Assembly (NCBI GenBank): GCA_019634245.1
Contig: JAHQVR010000311.1
Span: 1-28,440 of the forward strand
Reading direction: 5' to 3'
Origin: Gammaproteobacteria bacterium
GTDB taxonomy: Bacteria; Pseudomonadota; Gammaproteobacteria; Granulosicoccales; Granulosicoccaceae
DNA length: 28,440 bases
This document shows positions 16,680-25,144 of the stretch, piece by piece. The notes beneath the pieces are model-generated. The model did not search any database. It was not told the DNA's origin and was given only the letters and a program-made list of their open reading frames with translations. Numbering within the stretch: position 1 is the first letter of the stretch; each line of letters opens with the position of its first letter. A program made the position numbers and the translations under genes.

Positions 16680-17765
16680 TTATAGCTTGACCACAATCTT
16701 GCCGATATGTTTTTTCTTCATAAACGACTGTTGCGCCTTCGCAAGATCCTGCAGAGGCCAGGTTTCTGCGAGAACAGGTTTAAGTTGACCACTCTCAATA
16801 TATCCAACCAGCCTGGAAAAACTTCCTGGAGGGATCACAGTGGCCCCGGTGAATTGTAAATCTCGATAAATGAGCTTGCGCAAATCGAAATCAATCATCG
16901 GGCCCGAAATACAACCGCTGCTGGAATAACGGCCACCTTGTTTAAGGCAGTTGACGAGTATTGAAAATGTTTCGCCTCCCACCACATCGGCGGCCACTTC
17001 CACTTCACCCCCTGCGAGTTTTTTTATTTCGGATTCGAGATCAGCACAGTTTCGATCCACAACAAAATCCGCACCGAGTGCTTTTAATCCCGATTCTTTT
17101 CCCGGGCTGGTAATGGCTATAACCTTGGCACCGCGTATCTTTGAGAGCTGTATGGCCGCTGATCCCACACCGCCGGAAGCGCCTGAGATCACAATGGTTT
17201 CTCCAGCAGTGAGCCCAGTCCGTTCGATTAAGTTATCTGCAGTGCCGTAGGCGCAGGCAAATGTGGCGAGCTCTTCATCACTGTAATTGGAGTGGATAAC
17301 ATGCACGTTACGAGTGGGTGCCACCGTGTATTCCGCATACCCGCCGTTAATTTCAGAGCCAAAGTATTTAGCATTGACTATATCGGCAGGGTCGTTCGCA
17401 TTTAAAAACCAGGGGTCTATCAGCACCCGCTGGCCAATCAGTTCCGCGTTGGATTCACTACCGACTGATTCCACAACGCCGCAAACATCTGCGCCCTGAA
17501 TGAGTGGAAACTTTAGAGAGCGGTTTCCCCAACTGGCGTCTGTCTGCTCGCTTTCCTGGTATCCGCCGACTACGGCTTCCTGTGTAATGCCCTGATCGAC
17601 CGCTTTAGAGTACCAGGCTGTTCTGGTATTGATGTCAGTATTGTTAACGCCGCATGCACTGACTTTGATTCGTACCTCGTCCGCATTAGGAACGGGTTTA
17701 ACTACGTCTTCCCTGTACTGTAGTTTATCGACGCCCCCATGGCCGGTTAATAACACGGCTCTCAA
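16680..17765 (-). CDS. MDR (quinone oxidoreductase-like) dehydrogenase, TTG start
   Basis: A 361-residue medium-chain dehydrogenase/reductase of the zinc-free quinone-oxidoreductase type. The nucleotide-binding motif GASGGVG is at 195-201, the N-terminal GroES-like fold contains ACGVNNTDIN, and the protein ends GKIVVKL. No ATG fits the family start. TTG at 17765 does: GGAGAG lies six bases before it and the text then reads RAVLLTGHGGVDKLQYRED. That TTG overlaps the TGA of the Rieske gene as TTGA, so translation is coupled. An extra 35 or so residues near 50-85 are an insertion relative to short QORs. Coupling suggests it works on the oxygenase product or supplies reducing equivalents; neither is shown. 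Confidence 0.85.
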   Translation of the reverse strand: MRAVLLTGHGGVDKLQYREDVVKPVPNADEVRIKVSACGVNNTDINTRTAWYSKAVDQGITQEAVVGGYQESEQTDASWGNRSLKFPLIQGADVCGVVESVGSESNAELIGQRVLIDPWFLNANDPADIVNAKYFGSEINGGYAEYTVAPTRNVHVIHSNYSDEELATFACAYGTADNLIERTGLTAGETIVISGASGGVGSAAIQLSKIRGAKVIAITSPGKESGLKALGADFVVDRNCADLESEIKKLAGGEVEVAADVVGGETFSILVNCLKQGGRYSSSGCISGPMIDFDLRKLIYRDLQFTGATVIPPGSFSRLVGYIESGQLKPVLAETWPLQDLAKAQQSFMKKKHIGKIVVKL

Positions 17766-18937
17766 TTTGCGCTCTCCATAGTCTGATAAACCAGTTTGGC
17801 GAAATGTTGTAACACCGGGTCCCAATAGGGTGAGAGCACGCCGCCATCAAACCCTTCTGAATGACTACCTGCTTGCATCCGTTCAATTACACCAACGTCT
17901 TCAAGATTCAGGTCATGCCAGTTTTGGATGACAGCGTTTCTTCCTGGGGCATATTCTTCTGAATCGGCACCTTCACCAATGAAGTACAGGGCAATCGTTT
18001 CGCGGCAGCGTTCAAACCCCAGGGGTGTGGCAATAAAAACATCTACTTGATCCGGAAATATTTCAAATGCAAAGTTTGGGAATAGCACATACCAGTCACC
18101 CCGGTTTTGTTTGTGGGCAGGTAAATCGGGGAAGTAGGGAAGCCCTTCACCTCGAGCAGGGTCGGTTTTTTTGAAAGTGTATCCACACTTAAGCACATGA
18201 TCTTCAAATGTAGGGGGATCTCGTTCCGCCATGCTGACAAATGAATGCAACCAAGGGTGGCAGGAGAATACATGATAGGGCTCGATGAAGTTCTCAATCG
18301 CCAGTTTCCAATTGGCTTTGATCTCAAATTCCAGGGATTCACCAAACCGAAGATCGCAGAAGTCATAATCTCCAAGGTGTTTGGTAATAGGTTTGAGGTA
18401 TTCCTCTAATCCAGGCGCGTTGCCATCGAGATTGACAAAGATCCAGTCATGCCAGACTTCACACCTGACCGCTTTCAAATCCGCGCGGTGACAGCTTTCA
18501 CGATTGAGATCATGTTGATCTCCGCCATAAAAATGCGGTCGCGCAATTAATTTCCCCTCCAGACTATAGTTCCAGGAATGGTTAGGACACACAAAGGTTT
18601 TTTTGCCGCTAACGGCTTCATTGACCAGTCGCGCACCGCGATGACGACAGACATTATGAAAGGCTCGGATCACTTGGTCTTTCCCCTTGACCAGCACAAT
18701 AGACGCCCCCGCGATCTCTACCGGAATCATCTGACCAGGATCTTTTAATTTATGCACAAACTCGGCAAACACCCAGGTCTTGCGAAAAACAGTTTGTTGT
18801 TCGAGTCGGTAAAAAGCGTCACTGGTATATGCTGAATTGGGCAGGGCAGAGCCATCTTCTGGGGCCATGTTGAGTCTGTCGACGTCCGCGTCATCAAAAA
18901 AATCTGAGACAACCGGTTTTGGGAGATCGAATACCAT
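17762..18937 (-). CDS. Rieske non-heme iron oxygenase, large subunit
   Basis: A 391-residue terminal oxygenase. The Rieske cluster ligands are C97 and H99 (CRHRGA) plus C117 and H120 (CPNHSW). The mononuclear iron site shows H222 and H227 (EPYHVFSCHP) with D347 as the likely carboxylate. The residue bridging the two metal sites is a glutamate, E219, as in carnitine monooxygenase CntA (E205), where most ring-hydroxylating enzymes have Asp. That favours N-demethylation or C-N cleavage of a quaternary amine over ring attack. It leads the leftward operon, is coupled to an MDR gene, and diverges from a demethylase-type flavoprotein gene. No reductase or ferredoxin partner is encoded in the window. 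The start is ATG at 18937, weakly supported. Confidence 0.9.
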   Translation of the reverse strand: MVFDLPKPVVSDFFDDADVDRLNMAPEDGSALPNSAYTSDAFYRLEQQTVFRKTWVFAEFVHKLKDPGQMIPVEIAGASIVLVKGKDQVIRAFHNVCRHRGARLVNEAVSGKKTFVCPNHSWNYSLEGKLIARPHFYGGDQHDLNRESCHRADLKAVRCEVWHDWIFVNLDGNAPGLEEYLKPITKHLGDYDFCDLRFGESLEFEIKANWKLAIENFIEPYHVFSCHPWLHSFVSMAERDPPTFEDHVLKCGYTFKKTDPARGEGLPYFPDLPAHKQNRGDWYVLFPNFAFEIFPDQVDVFIATPLGFERCRETIALYFIGEGADSEEYAPGRNAVIQNWHDLNLEDVGVIERMQAGSHSEGFDGGVLSPYWDPVLQHFAKLVYQTMESAN

Positions 18938-18977
18938 AATCCAGTAAGGTGAAATTCCTAATTAAAAGTAAAACTAA

Positions 18978-19005
18978 AATGAAAATATAGTGCTATATTT
19001 TCATT
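18978..19005. promoter_or_regulatory. 28-bp inverted repeat operator in divergent promoter
   Basis: Arms AATGAAAATATAG and CTATATTTTCATT are exact complements over 13 bases around a 2-base centre (18991-18992). They fill the gap between the Rieske and flavoprotein genes. On the minus strand, TTGCAC (19007-19012), a 17-base spacer and TATATT (18984-18989) form a good promoter for the Rieske operon. By symmetry TATATT also occurs on the plus strand at 18994-18999, with only a weak -35. A dimer bound here would control both directions. The XRE-cupin regulator encoded downstream is the best candidate. Confidence 0.8.
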
Positions 19006-19090
19006 CGTGCAAGTAGAGGAATTGACCATTGATGACATCACATCCCCGTTCCGAGCAAACTTTTGATATTAATTCCATCTAGAACACCCG

Positions 19091-21037
19091 ATGTTTGAGT
19101 ACCTTCAGCGTCCTATTCAGTTAGGGCCCAAGCACTTACGAAATCGCATCTTCAACCCGCCCCATGGGACAACTCTCGGTCGAGACGGTGTGGTCACTGA
19201 GCAGCTGATTGCGTATCACCAGGCGCGCGCGAGAGGTGGCGTCGGTTTGATCGTGCTCGAGGGCATGACCCACCACCCAAGTTATGGCTACAAAGAGGCT
19301 TTTCTCTATGCGGGTAGCGATGACTTGATTCCGGGACTGAAAAGATTGGGAAAGGCCTGCAGAGAATATGACACCCCGGTTTTTGGCCAGTTGTTTCATG
19401 CAGGGCGCGCTGTGCGGCTCAGCCATGATGGTTCCAGACCGCTGACCTATTCAGCCTCAGATATTCCCGACGAACGATATCGCGTGGTCTCAGTGCCTAT
19501 GCCGAACGAGATGGTTTGGGAAATTATAGAGAGCTATGTCGACGCGGCTGGTCGCTTGGCTGAAGCCGAATTGGATGGTGTCGAAATTCTGGCCAGTATG
19601 GGGTACTTGATTTCGCAATTTCTGAATCCAGCCACCAATAATCGTCGCGATGAATTTGGCGGCAGCCTGGAAAACCGGATGCGACTACTCAGGGAAATTG
19701 TTATCCGAACCAGACAAAGAATTGGGCAGGATAAAACCCTCGGCATTCGCATTACGCTGGATGAAAAGATAGAAGGCGGTATGGATCGCACTGAAATTTT
19801 AGAGGTTTGTCAGACACTGGATACCGACAATCAGCTTGACTACTTTAGTGTGATATCTGGCACCACCGCTGCACCCGGTGGGTGGATTCACGTATTTCCG
19901 CCGATGGCGGTACCCAACGCGTTTGTTGCTGATGATGCTGAGGCTCTGCGGCAGCTGGTGAATAAACCAGTGCTGGTTGCGGGCCGAATTAACCAACCCC
20001 AGACCGCAGAAGAGATTCTGTCTACGGGTAAAGCGGATATGGTGGGCATTGCCCGCGCCCTGATTGCGGACCCCGACTTTGTCAATAAAACGTTTGCAGA
20101 TAAAGCCGAAACAATTCGAGCCTGTGTGGGATGCAATCAAGCCTGTGTGGGCCATCGATTGGCACACCATGTCATTTCCTGTATCCAGAATCCGGTGAGC
20201 GGTCGAGAGTTGGATTATGAGGGTGAGGGATTAACCGAAAATAAAAAGACGGTGTTGATTGTTGGCGGTGGGCCAGGTGGTATGAAGGCCGCGGTTACAG
20301 CGGCAAACCGCGGTCACCGAGTTTGTTTGATAGAAAAATCGAATCGGTTAGGCGGTCAAGCGCTACTGGCAGAAAAGCTCCCGGGTCGGGCAGAATTTGG
20401 TGGCGTCACCACCAACCTTGTGCATGAGTTGGAGAAAGTTGACGTGGAAATCAATTTGAACGCAGAAGCTGACGCAGCAATGATCAACGATCTTGATCCT
20501 GAGGTCATCATCGTCGCTACGGGTGCATCGCCGCGGTTACCGGACATCGAAGTGAATGAGATGGAACTGGTGGATTCCTGGAGCGTGATCGAAGGCGTCA
20601 CGCCACTTGGGCACAGTGTGGTCATTGCCGATTGGGCCTGCGACTGGAGCGGGCTGGGTGTTGCGCAAAAGCTGGCGCAAAGTGGGCATCATGTTCGACT
20701 GCTATGTGGCGGGAGTATGCCTGGAGAGTCATTGCAGGGTATCGTGCGTGATCAGTGGATTGGTGAACTCCACGCGCTCGAAGTCGAAACAACCAGTTTT
20801 GCTCGATTTTATGGCGCTGATGGCGATACCGCATTTTTTCAACATATGATTAGTGAAAAGCCCATTATCTGTGAGCAGGTGGATACGATAGTCAGTTGCT
20901 ACGCGCCGCGGGCAAACAATCAGTTTGCGTGGTTAAACCATCTCCAGACAAAGGTGCACTTTATCGGTGACGCGATTTCTCCTCGCACAGTAGAAGAAGC
21001 AATTTTGGAAGGGTTCCAGTGCGCATGGCAAATTTGA
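19091..21037 (+). CDS. FMN/4Fe-4S/FAD oxidoreductase, N-demethylase-like (trimethylamine dehydrogenase family)
   Basis: A 648-residue flavoprotein. Residues 1 to about 340 are an old-yellow-enzyme TIM barrel for FMN (FGQLFHAGR near the active site, then LNPATNNRRDEFGGSLENR). A 4Fe-4S cluster follows with C345, C348, C352 and C364. The C-terminal part is a nucleotide-binding module with GGGPGG at 392-397. This layout is shared by 2,4-dienoyl-CoA reductase, trimethylamine and dimethylglycine demethylases, and the N-methylproline demethylases of stachydrine and hydroxyproline-betaine breakdown. The neighbours (Rieske oxygenase, betaine-epimerase-like enolases) favour removal of an N-methyl group. 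Its stop overlaps the XRE-cupin gene by 19 bases. No Shine-Dalgarno precedes the ATG. Confidence 0.88.
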   Translation: MFEYLQRPIQLGPKHLRNRIFNPPHGTTLGRDGVVTEQLIAYHQARARGGVGLIVLEGMTHHPSYGYKEAFLYAGSDDLIPGLKRLGKACREYDTPVFGQLFHAGRAVRLSHDGSRPLTYSASDIPDERYRVVSVPMPNEMVWEIIESYVDAAGRLAEAELDGVEILASMGYLISQFLNPATNNRRDEFGGSLENRMRLLREIVIRTRQRIGQDKTLGIRITLDEKIEGGMDRTEILEVCQTLDTDNQLDYFSVISGTTAAPGGWIHVFPPMAVPNAFVADDAEALRQLVNKPVLVAGRINQPQTAEEILSTGKADMVGIARALIADPDFVNKTFADKAETIRACVGCNQACVGHRLAHHVISCIQNPVSGRELDYEGEGLTENKKTVLIVGGGPGGMKAAVTAANRGHRVCLIEKSNRLGGQALLAEKLPGRAEFGGVTTNLVHELEKVDVEINLNAEADAAMINDLDPEVIIVATGASPRLPDIEVNEMELVDSWSVIEGVTPLGHSVVIADWACDWSGLGVAQKLAQSGHHVRLLCGGSMPGESLQGIVRDQWIGELHALEVETTSFARFYGADGDTAFFQHMISEKPIICEQVDTIVSCYAPRANNQFAWLNHLQTKVHFIGDAISPRTVEEAILEGFQCAWQI

Positions 21038-21654
21038 ATAAAGTTAACGATCAAACCCAACCAAGCCTGAATAACCTGGGTGATGAAATTCGCCAACTGC
21101 GCAAAGTTCGCGGAATGACACTGGAACAAGTTGCAGAGGCTACAGGTAAATCAGTGGGTTTTCTCAGTCAGGTAGAGCGTAATATCACGAAACCTTCGGT
21201 GGCTGCCCTGCAAAGCATTTCCGATGCATTGGGTATTCACATAGGCTGGTTTTTTCCAGATGATGAAACAGAACAAAGTGAAGACGAGAAACAGTTTATC
21301 GTTCGCAAAGCCAATCGGCGCAGATTGTCTTACACCGCTTTGACCAACACTGATTACCTGGGTTTGCAGGATCACTTATTGTCAGCCAACCTGAATGGTC
21401 AGCTTGCGATGGGGATTTCTCGATACAAGCCGGGTGCGTCAACTGGCGATGACAGCTATCAGCACAACAGCGAAGAAGCGGGGCTGGTATTGTCCGGATT
21501 GCTAGAGTTAATTATTGATGACAAAGTGTATATTCTTGAAGAAGGTGACAGCTTTTCATTCAACAGTAATTTAAATCATCGATTTGCCAATGCGTCGAAA
21601 ACTGAAGACACGGTGGTTGTCTGGGCGAATACGCCGATTAATTTGCGGTACTAA
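21019..21654 (+). CDS. XRE family regulator with cupin domain
   Basis: A 211-residue regulator. The N-terminal helix-turn-helix covers about 20-75 (LRKVRGMTLEQVAEATGKSV, then FLSQVERNITKPSVAALQ). A cupin effector domain covers about 125-205 (HNSEEAGLVLSGLLELIID, then EEGDSFSFNSNLNHRF). XRE-cupin proteins commonly sense a small metabolite and control catabolism of amines, amino acids or polyamines. GTG at 21019 or ATG at 21025 could start it; GGAAGGG at 21007-21013 suits either. It sits inside the flavoprotein-enolase operon and probably binds the 28-bp inverted repeat at the divergent promoter. Confidence 0.9.
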   Translation: MRMANLNKVNDQTQPSLNNLGDEIRQLRKVRGMTLEQVAEATGKSVGFLSQVERNITKPSVAALQSISDALGIHIGWFFPDDETEQSEDEKQFIVRKANRRRLSYTALTNTDYLGLQDHLLSANLNGQLAMGISRYKPGASTGDDSYQHNSEEAGLVLSGLLELIIDDKVYILEEGDSFSFNSNLNHRFANASKTEDTVVVWANTPINLRY

Positions 21655-21683
21655 ACTAGAACGCTACACTAGACAGCATCACT

Positions 21684-22799
21684 ATGAAAATTGAGCGCAT
21701 TTCAGTTTACAGCGTTGCTATCCCTTTTAAACCTTTGGGCAGCATATGGGTCGACCGTCGCAGACCTGATCATCTGGACAGTACGATTGTCGCCATTCAA
21801 GCTGATAACGGTTTAATCGGTTTTGGAGAAAGTTGTCCAATTGGTGCGGTTTATCTGCCAGCGTTTGCCGGTGGACTGCGCGCTGGCATTGATGTGATGG
21901 CAGGCGCGTTGATCGGTGAGAACCCCACTGATATTGACGCCATATATAGCGTTATGGATGGGGTACTGACGGGCCATGTTCATGCCAAAGCGGCAATAGA
22001 TATTGCCTGTTGGGATTTGTTTGGTAAATCTACAGGGTTGTCGATCAGTGATCTCATGGGCGGTAGGCTTCTGGATCTGGTTCCTGCGTATGCTTCTATT
22101 CCACTGTCAGACTCGGCGCAGATGTGCAAGACGCTGGAAGATAGAAGACAAGATGGCTTCCAGCGTTTTCAGATAAAAGTGGGCGGCAATGTACGAGAAG
22201 ATATCGATCGGGTGAATACGTTGTTGGCTGATGATGATTCGGACGATGTGTTTATGGTGGATGCGAATCGAGGCTGGGCAAAAGATGATGCTCTGCGGGT
22301 CGTCAAAGCGCTTGATCATATCGACTGCTATATCGAGCAACCATGTGCGAGCTATCGCGCATGTCTCTCTATTCGTCGGCGCGCTCGACATCCTGTGATA
22401 CTGGATGAAGTGATTGACAGCGTCACAGATCTGTCTCGCGCAATTGAGGATGATGCATTGGACGGTCTGGTTATCAAAATCACGCACGCCGGGGGGCTGA
22501 CACCCGCGAGACTAATGCGGGATATTTGCCTGGCCCATGGTATCAAGGTACGAATTGAAGACACCGCGGGCAGCGAAGTCACCAGAGCTGCGCAGGCACA
22601 ATTGGCTGCGGCTACACCGGAAAACGTACAGTTGGGTTCCTATACCTTTATCAATGATATGGCGCCAGTAGCAAATAATGCGCCAAAGCTAAGAGAAGGA
22701 GCGCTGCACCTAAACAACGACCCTGGGCTTGGCTTGGACGTTGATCTCACTGCACTTGGCGATCCCGTTGCCGTGTACACGCGGGGAGATTGCGTATGA
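21684..22799 (+). CDS. Enolase-superfamily (MR/MLE) enzyme, betaine epimerase or hydroxyproline dehydratase-like
   Basis: A 371-residue mandelate racemase/muconate lactonizing family enzyme. The N-terminal capping domain is followed by a TIM barrel. Base K165 (FQIKVGG), metal ligands D193 (DANRGW), E218 (EQPC) and D241 (LDE), and the opposing base K265 (VIKITHAGG) are all present. The same spacing (K163, D194, E219, D242, K265, as I recall) occurs in hydroxyproline-betaine 2-epimerase HpbD, and GESCPIG and IEDTAGSE also resemble HpbD and cis-3-hydroxyproline dehydratase. Two lysines facing one carbon suit epimerisation or dehydration. It follows the regulator by 29 bases and overlaps a paralogue downstream. 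The substrate is inferred, not proven. Confidence 0.85.
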   Translation: MKIERISVYSVAIPFKPLGSIWVDRRRPDHLDSTIVAIQADNGLIGFGESCPIGAVYLPAFAGGLRAGIDVMAGALIGENPTDIDAIYSVMDGVLTGHVHAKAAIDIACWDLFGKSTGLSISDLMGGRLLDLVPAYASIPLSDSAQMCKTLEDRRQDGFQRFQIKVGGNVREDIDRVNTLLADDDSDDVFMVDANRGWAKDDALRVVKALDHIDCYIEQPCASYRACLSIRRRARHPVILDEVIDSVTDLSRAIEDDALDGLVIKITHAGGLTPARLMRDICLAHGIKVRIEDTAGSEVTRAAQAQLAAATPENVQLGSYTFINDMAPVANNAPKLREGALHLNNDPGLGLDVDLTALGDPVAVYTRGDCV

Positions 22800-23899
22800 A
22801 GCTGACCAGTGTTGCTGTGTATCAGGTGAATCTGCCCTTTGATGGCGGCGTCTATCAGTTGTCCGGCGGGCGAGAGTGGACAGGAATGGACAGTACGATT
22901 GTGAAACTTGAAACCGACCAGGGAGTCGTAGGCTGGGGCGAGACCTGCCCGTTTGGCGCTAATTACCTCCAGGCGTTTGCCGAAGGTGCGCGGCAGGGCA
23001 TTGCCGAGCTCGCACCATCAATTCTCGGCCGGGATCCCAGCAAGCCATCGCAAATGTATGAGGTGATGGATCGGAATATGCTTGGGCATCCGTATGTGAA
23101 ACACGCGATAGATATGGCTTGCTGGGATATTCTGGGCAAACTTGCTGATGTGCCATTATTTTCGCTGCTAGGTGGGCGGCGCATTGATCGGGTGCAGAGT
23201 GCAGGTGGTATCCCACTTGCTGCGGGGGAGTTGCAAACAAATAAAATGGCGCTGCATCGAAAAAATGGATGTAGACAATTCTCAACCAAAGCCAGTGGAA
23301 ACGCAGAATCAGACATAGAACTCCTGATCAAGTTAGGCGAAAAGTTACAGCCCCAGGAGAGCATCAAAGTAGATGCAAATCGCGGTTGGCGGGTAGATGA
23401 AGCAATACGGGTTATGCATGCCACCAGCCACATCGACTTATACTTTGAACAACCATGCGAAACCTATGAAGAATGCCGAGCGGTGCACCGAGCCTACGGG
23501 CGACCAATCATCCTGGATGAGTGCGCGCTGACTCTGGATACCGTTGTCCAGGGATGGAATGAGGGGGTGTGCAATGCGCTGAACCTGAAAATAGGAAGGG
23601 TGGGTGGTTTGACCCCAGCGTTAAGAATCAGAAATTTGTGCGCTGCACTGAGAATCCCATTTTATATTCAGTGCGCGGGTGGCAATGATTTGACCCAGGC
23701 AGCTATTGTCAATCTTGCTCATTCGTCAGCGCCAGAACTCGTTCTTGGCATATGGGACATTGGTGACTTGTGTCGATTTAACACCTGCGAAAACCCATTG
23801 TCCCGTGAAGATGGATATATGTGGGCGAATGATGCCCCTGGATTGGGGGTCGAACCATCAATGGCTACCCTGGGAGAGCCAGAAATGGTGTTTAGTTAG
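22796..23899 (+). CDS. Second enolase-superfamily (MR/MLE) paralogue
   Basis: A 367-residue paralogue of the preceding enzyme. The ATG at 22796 overlaps the previous stop as ATGA with GGGGAG eight bases upstream, so translation is coupled; a TTG six bases earlier is less likely. Active-site residues fall at identical numbers: K165 (FSTKASG), D193 (DANRGW), E218 (EQPC), D241 (LDE) and K265 (NLKIGRVGG). It differs near residues 291-298, where the IEDTAGSE of its neighbour is replaced by IQCAGGND. That loss of the acidic pair suggests a different substrate, or the other half of a two-step reaction such as epimerase plus dehydratase. It ends the rightward operon. Confidence 0.85.
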   Translation: MKLTSVAVYQVNLPFDGGVYQLSGGREWTGMDSTIVKLETDQGVVGWGETCPFGANYLQAFAEGARQGIAELAPSILGRDPSKPSQMYEVMDRNMLGHPYVKHAIDMACWDILGKLADVPLFSLLGGRRIDRVQSAGGIPLAAGELQTNKMALHRKNGCRQFSTKASGNAESDIELLIKLGEKLQPQESIKVDANRGWRVDEAIRVMHATSHIDLYFEQPCETYEECRAVHRAYGRPIILDECALTLDTVVQGWNEGVCNALNLKIGRVGGLTPALRIRNLCAALRIPFYIQCAGGNDLTQAAIVNLAHSSAPELVLGIWDIGDLCRFNTCENPLSREDGYMWANDAPGLGVEPSMATLGEPEMVFS

Positions 23900-24162
23900 T
23901 AGTACCCAGACGTGATTCAATTCGCAACTCGGCAACTAAAAAGCGAAACTTTGTAGTATTAATATTATTGAGTATCAGAAAGGTATATGAGTGCCCGGGG
24001 CAGTTAAACTTCCAAAACACGACTTGAAACTGCACGCCACTCCACTCGTTATATTTCTGATTGTGTGTCCAAATAAGCCCTGACATCTTTTTGCCCTGTT
24101 ACGAGTGATAGAGACTATCTATAACTCGGCGCTTGGCAGTTTTAAAAAAACGTTCTAACAAT

Positions 24163-24903
24163 ATGAATACAGATTCGAATCAGAATGCAGCCTCGAGACT
24201 ATGTAAGAACATTGACCCGACTTTACTCGCACCGATCAATGCAGCGGACTGGACAACGGAAGCGGATGATGGGCACCTGCCAAGAATACTGATTTTCTAT
24301 GGCTCTCTGAGAACCCGATCTTTTTCCCGGTTAATGGCCCAAGAATGCGAATATATCCTGCAATACCTGGGTGCAGACACCCGCATTTTTGACCCCGAAG
24401 GATTACCGCTACCGGATTCGGTTCCGGTTGATCATCCCAAAGTCAATGAGTTGCGGGAACAAGCCTGCTGGGCGGAAGGCATGGTTTGGATATCGCCCGA
24501 ACGTCATGGTTCGATAACTGGAATATTTAAATCACAGATTGATTGGATTCCGTTATCTGTAGGTGCAGTACGTCCAACACAAGGTAAAACTCTCGCCGTT
24601 ATGCAGGTTAACGGTGGTTCGCAAAGCTTCAATGCGGTTAACCAGCTGCGGGTGTTGGGCCGCTGGATGCGGATGATTACGATACCCAATCAGTCTTCGG
24701 TACCAAAGGCGTTTACCGAATTTGATGAAGATGATCGAATGAAGCCGTCGGCATACTACAACCGTGTGGTGGATGTGATGGAAGAGCTTCTCAAGTTTAC
24801 GTATATGACGCGGGGTAAAACGCAGGAGCTTGTGGATAGATATTCGGAAAAAATTGAAAGCGGCGAAGAGTTGATTTCGCGGGTAAATTCTACATCCGGA
24901 TAG
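24163..24903 (+). CDS. arsH: Arsenical resistance protein ArsH (NADPH-dependent FMN reductase)
   Basis: A flavodoxin-fold FMN reductase of the ArsH family, about 246 residues from the ATG at 24163. Diagnostic segments are [12 protein letters not shown] (phosphate-binding loop of FMN), [31 protein letters not shown] and [20 protein letters not shown]. ArsH oxidises trivalent organoarsenicals and reduces quinones or azo dyes with NADPH. No arsR, arsB, arsC or arsM is encoded nearby, so it is an orphan or serves another redox role. A TTG 30 bases upstream is an alternative start; neither has a Shine-Dalgarno. Confidence 0.93.
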   Translation: MNTDSNQNAASRLCKNIDPTLLAPINAADWTTEADDGHLPRILIFYGSLRTRSFSRLMAQECEYILQYLGADTRIFDPEGLPLPDSVPVDHPKVNELREQACWAEGMVWISPERHGSITGIFKSQIDWIPLSVGAVRPTQGKTLAVMQVNGGSQSFNAVNQLRVLGRWMRMITIPNQSSVPKAFTEFDEDDRMKPSAYYNRVVDVMEELLKFTYMTRGKTQELVDRYSEKIESGEELISRVNSTSG

Positions 24904-25020
24904 AAGTTTTGAGTGAGGGGAGTTCCTTGGATAGCTTGTTTTTAATTGAGCCGCCCGAGGTCAAGCTAAGTGTCAGTGTTGTCGCTTGATTTGACAGGTT
25001 CCCTAATTCAGATATCACCG

Positions 25021-25041
25021 CACAGTGTATGGCTGTGTTTT
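25021..25041 (+). terminator. Weak terminator-like hairpin after arsH
   Basis: CACAG and CTGTG form a five-pair stem around TGTATGG, followed by four Ts. It lies about 115 bases past the arsH stop, in the convergent gap before the DUF1554-like gene. The stem is short, so termination is only possible. Confidence 0.3.
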
Positions 25042-25144
25042 GCCCTTTTCAGCCATTTTATGAACCAAGTTGGTCTCAATATTTCGTCGTTTTAGTCAGG
25101 TTCAAATTAGTACTTAACTTAAGCGATTTCATACTTCGCTCAGT

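Noticed and set aside
16107..16685. 192-codon plus-strand frame opposite the methyltransferase
   Set aside because: The minus-strand frame has SAM motif I and a family-typical N-terminus; this one is its shadow.
23892..24086. 64-codon minus-strand frame between the enolase operon and arsH
   Set aside because: No start signal and no recognisable family; its end overlaps the enolase stop. I could not support it, though the 263-base gap otherwise holds nothing clear.
24102..24128. Imperfect inverted repeat CGAGT ... ACTCG upstream of arsH as an ArsR operator
   Set aside because: Arms are only five bases with an 17-base gap and do not match the ArsR-type operators I know; no arsR gene is nearby.
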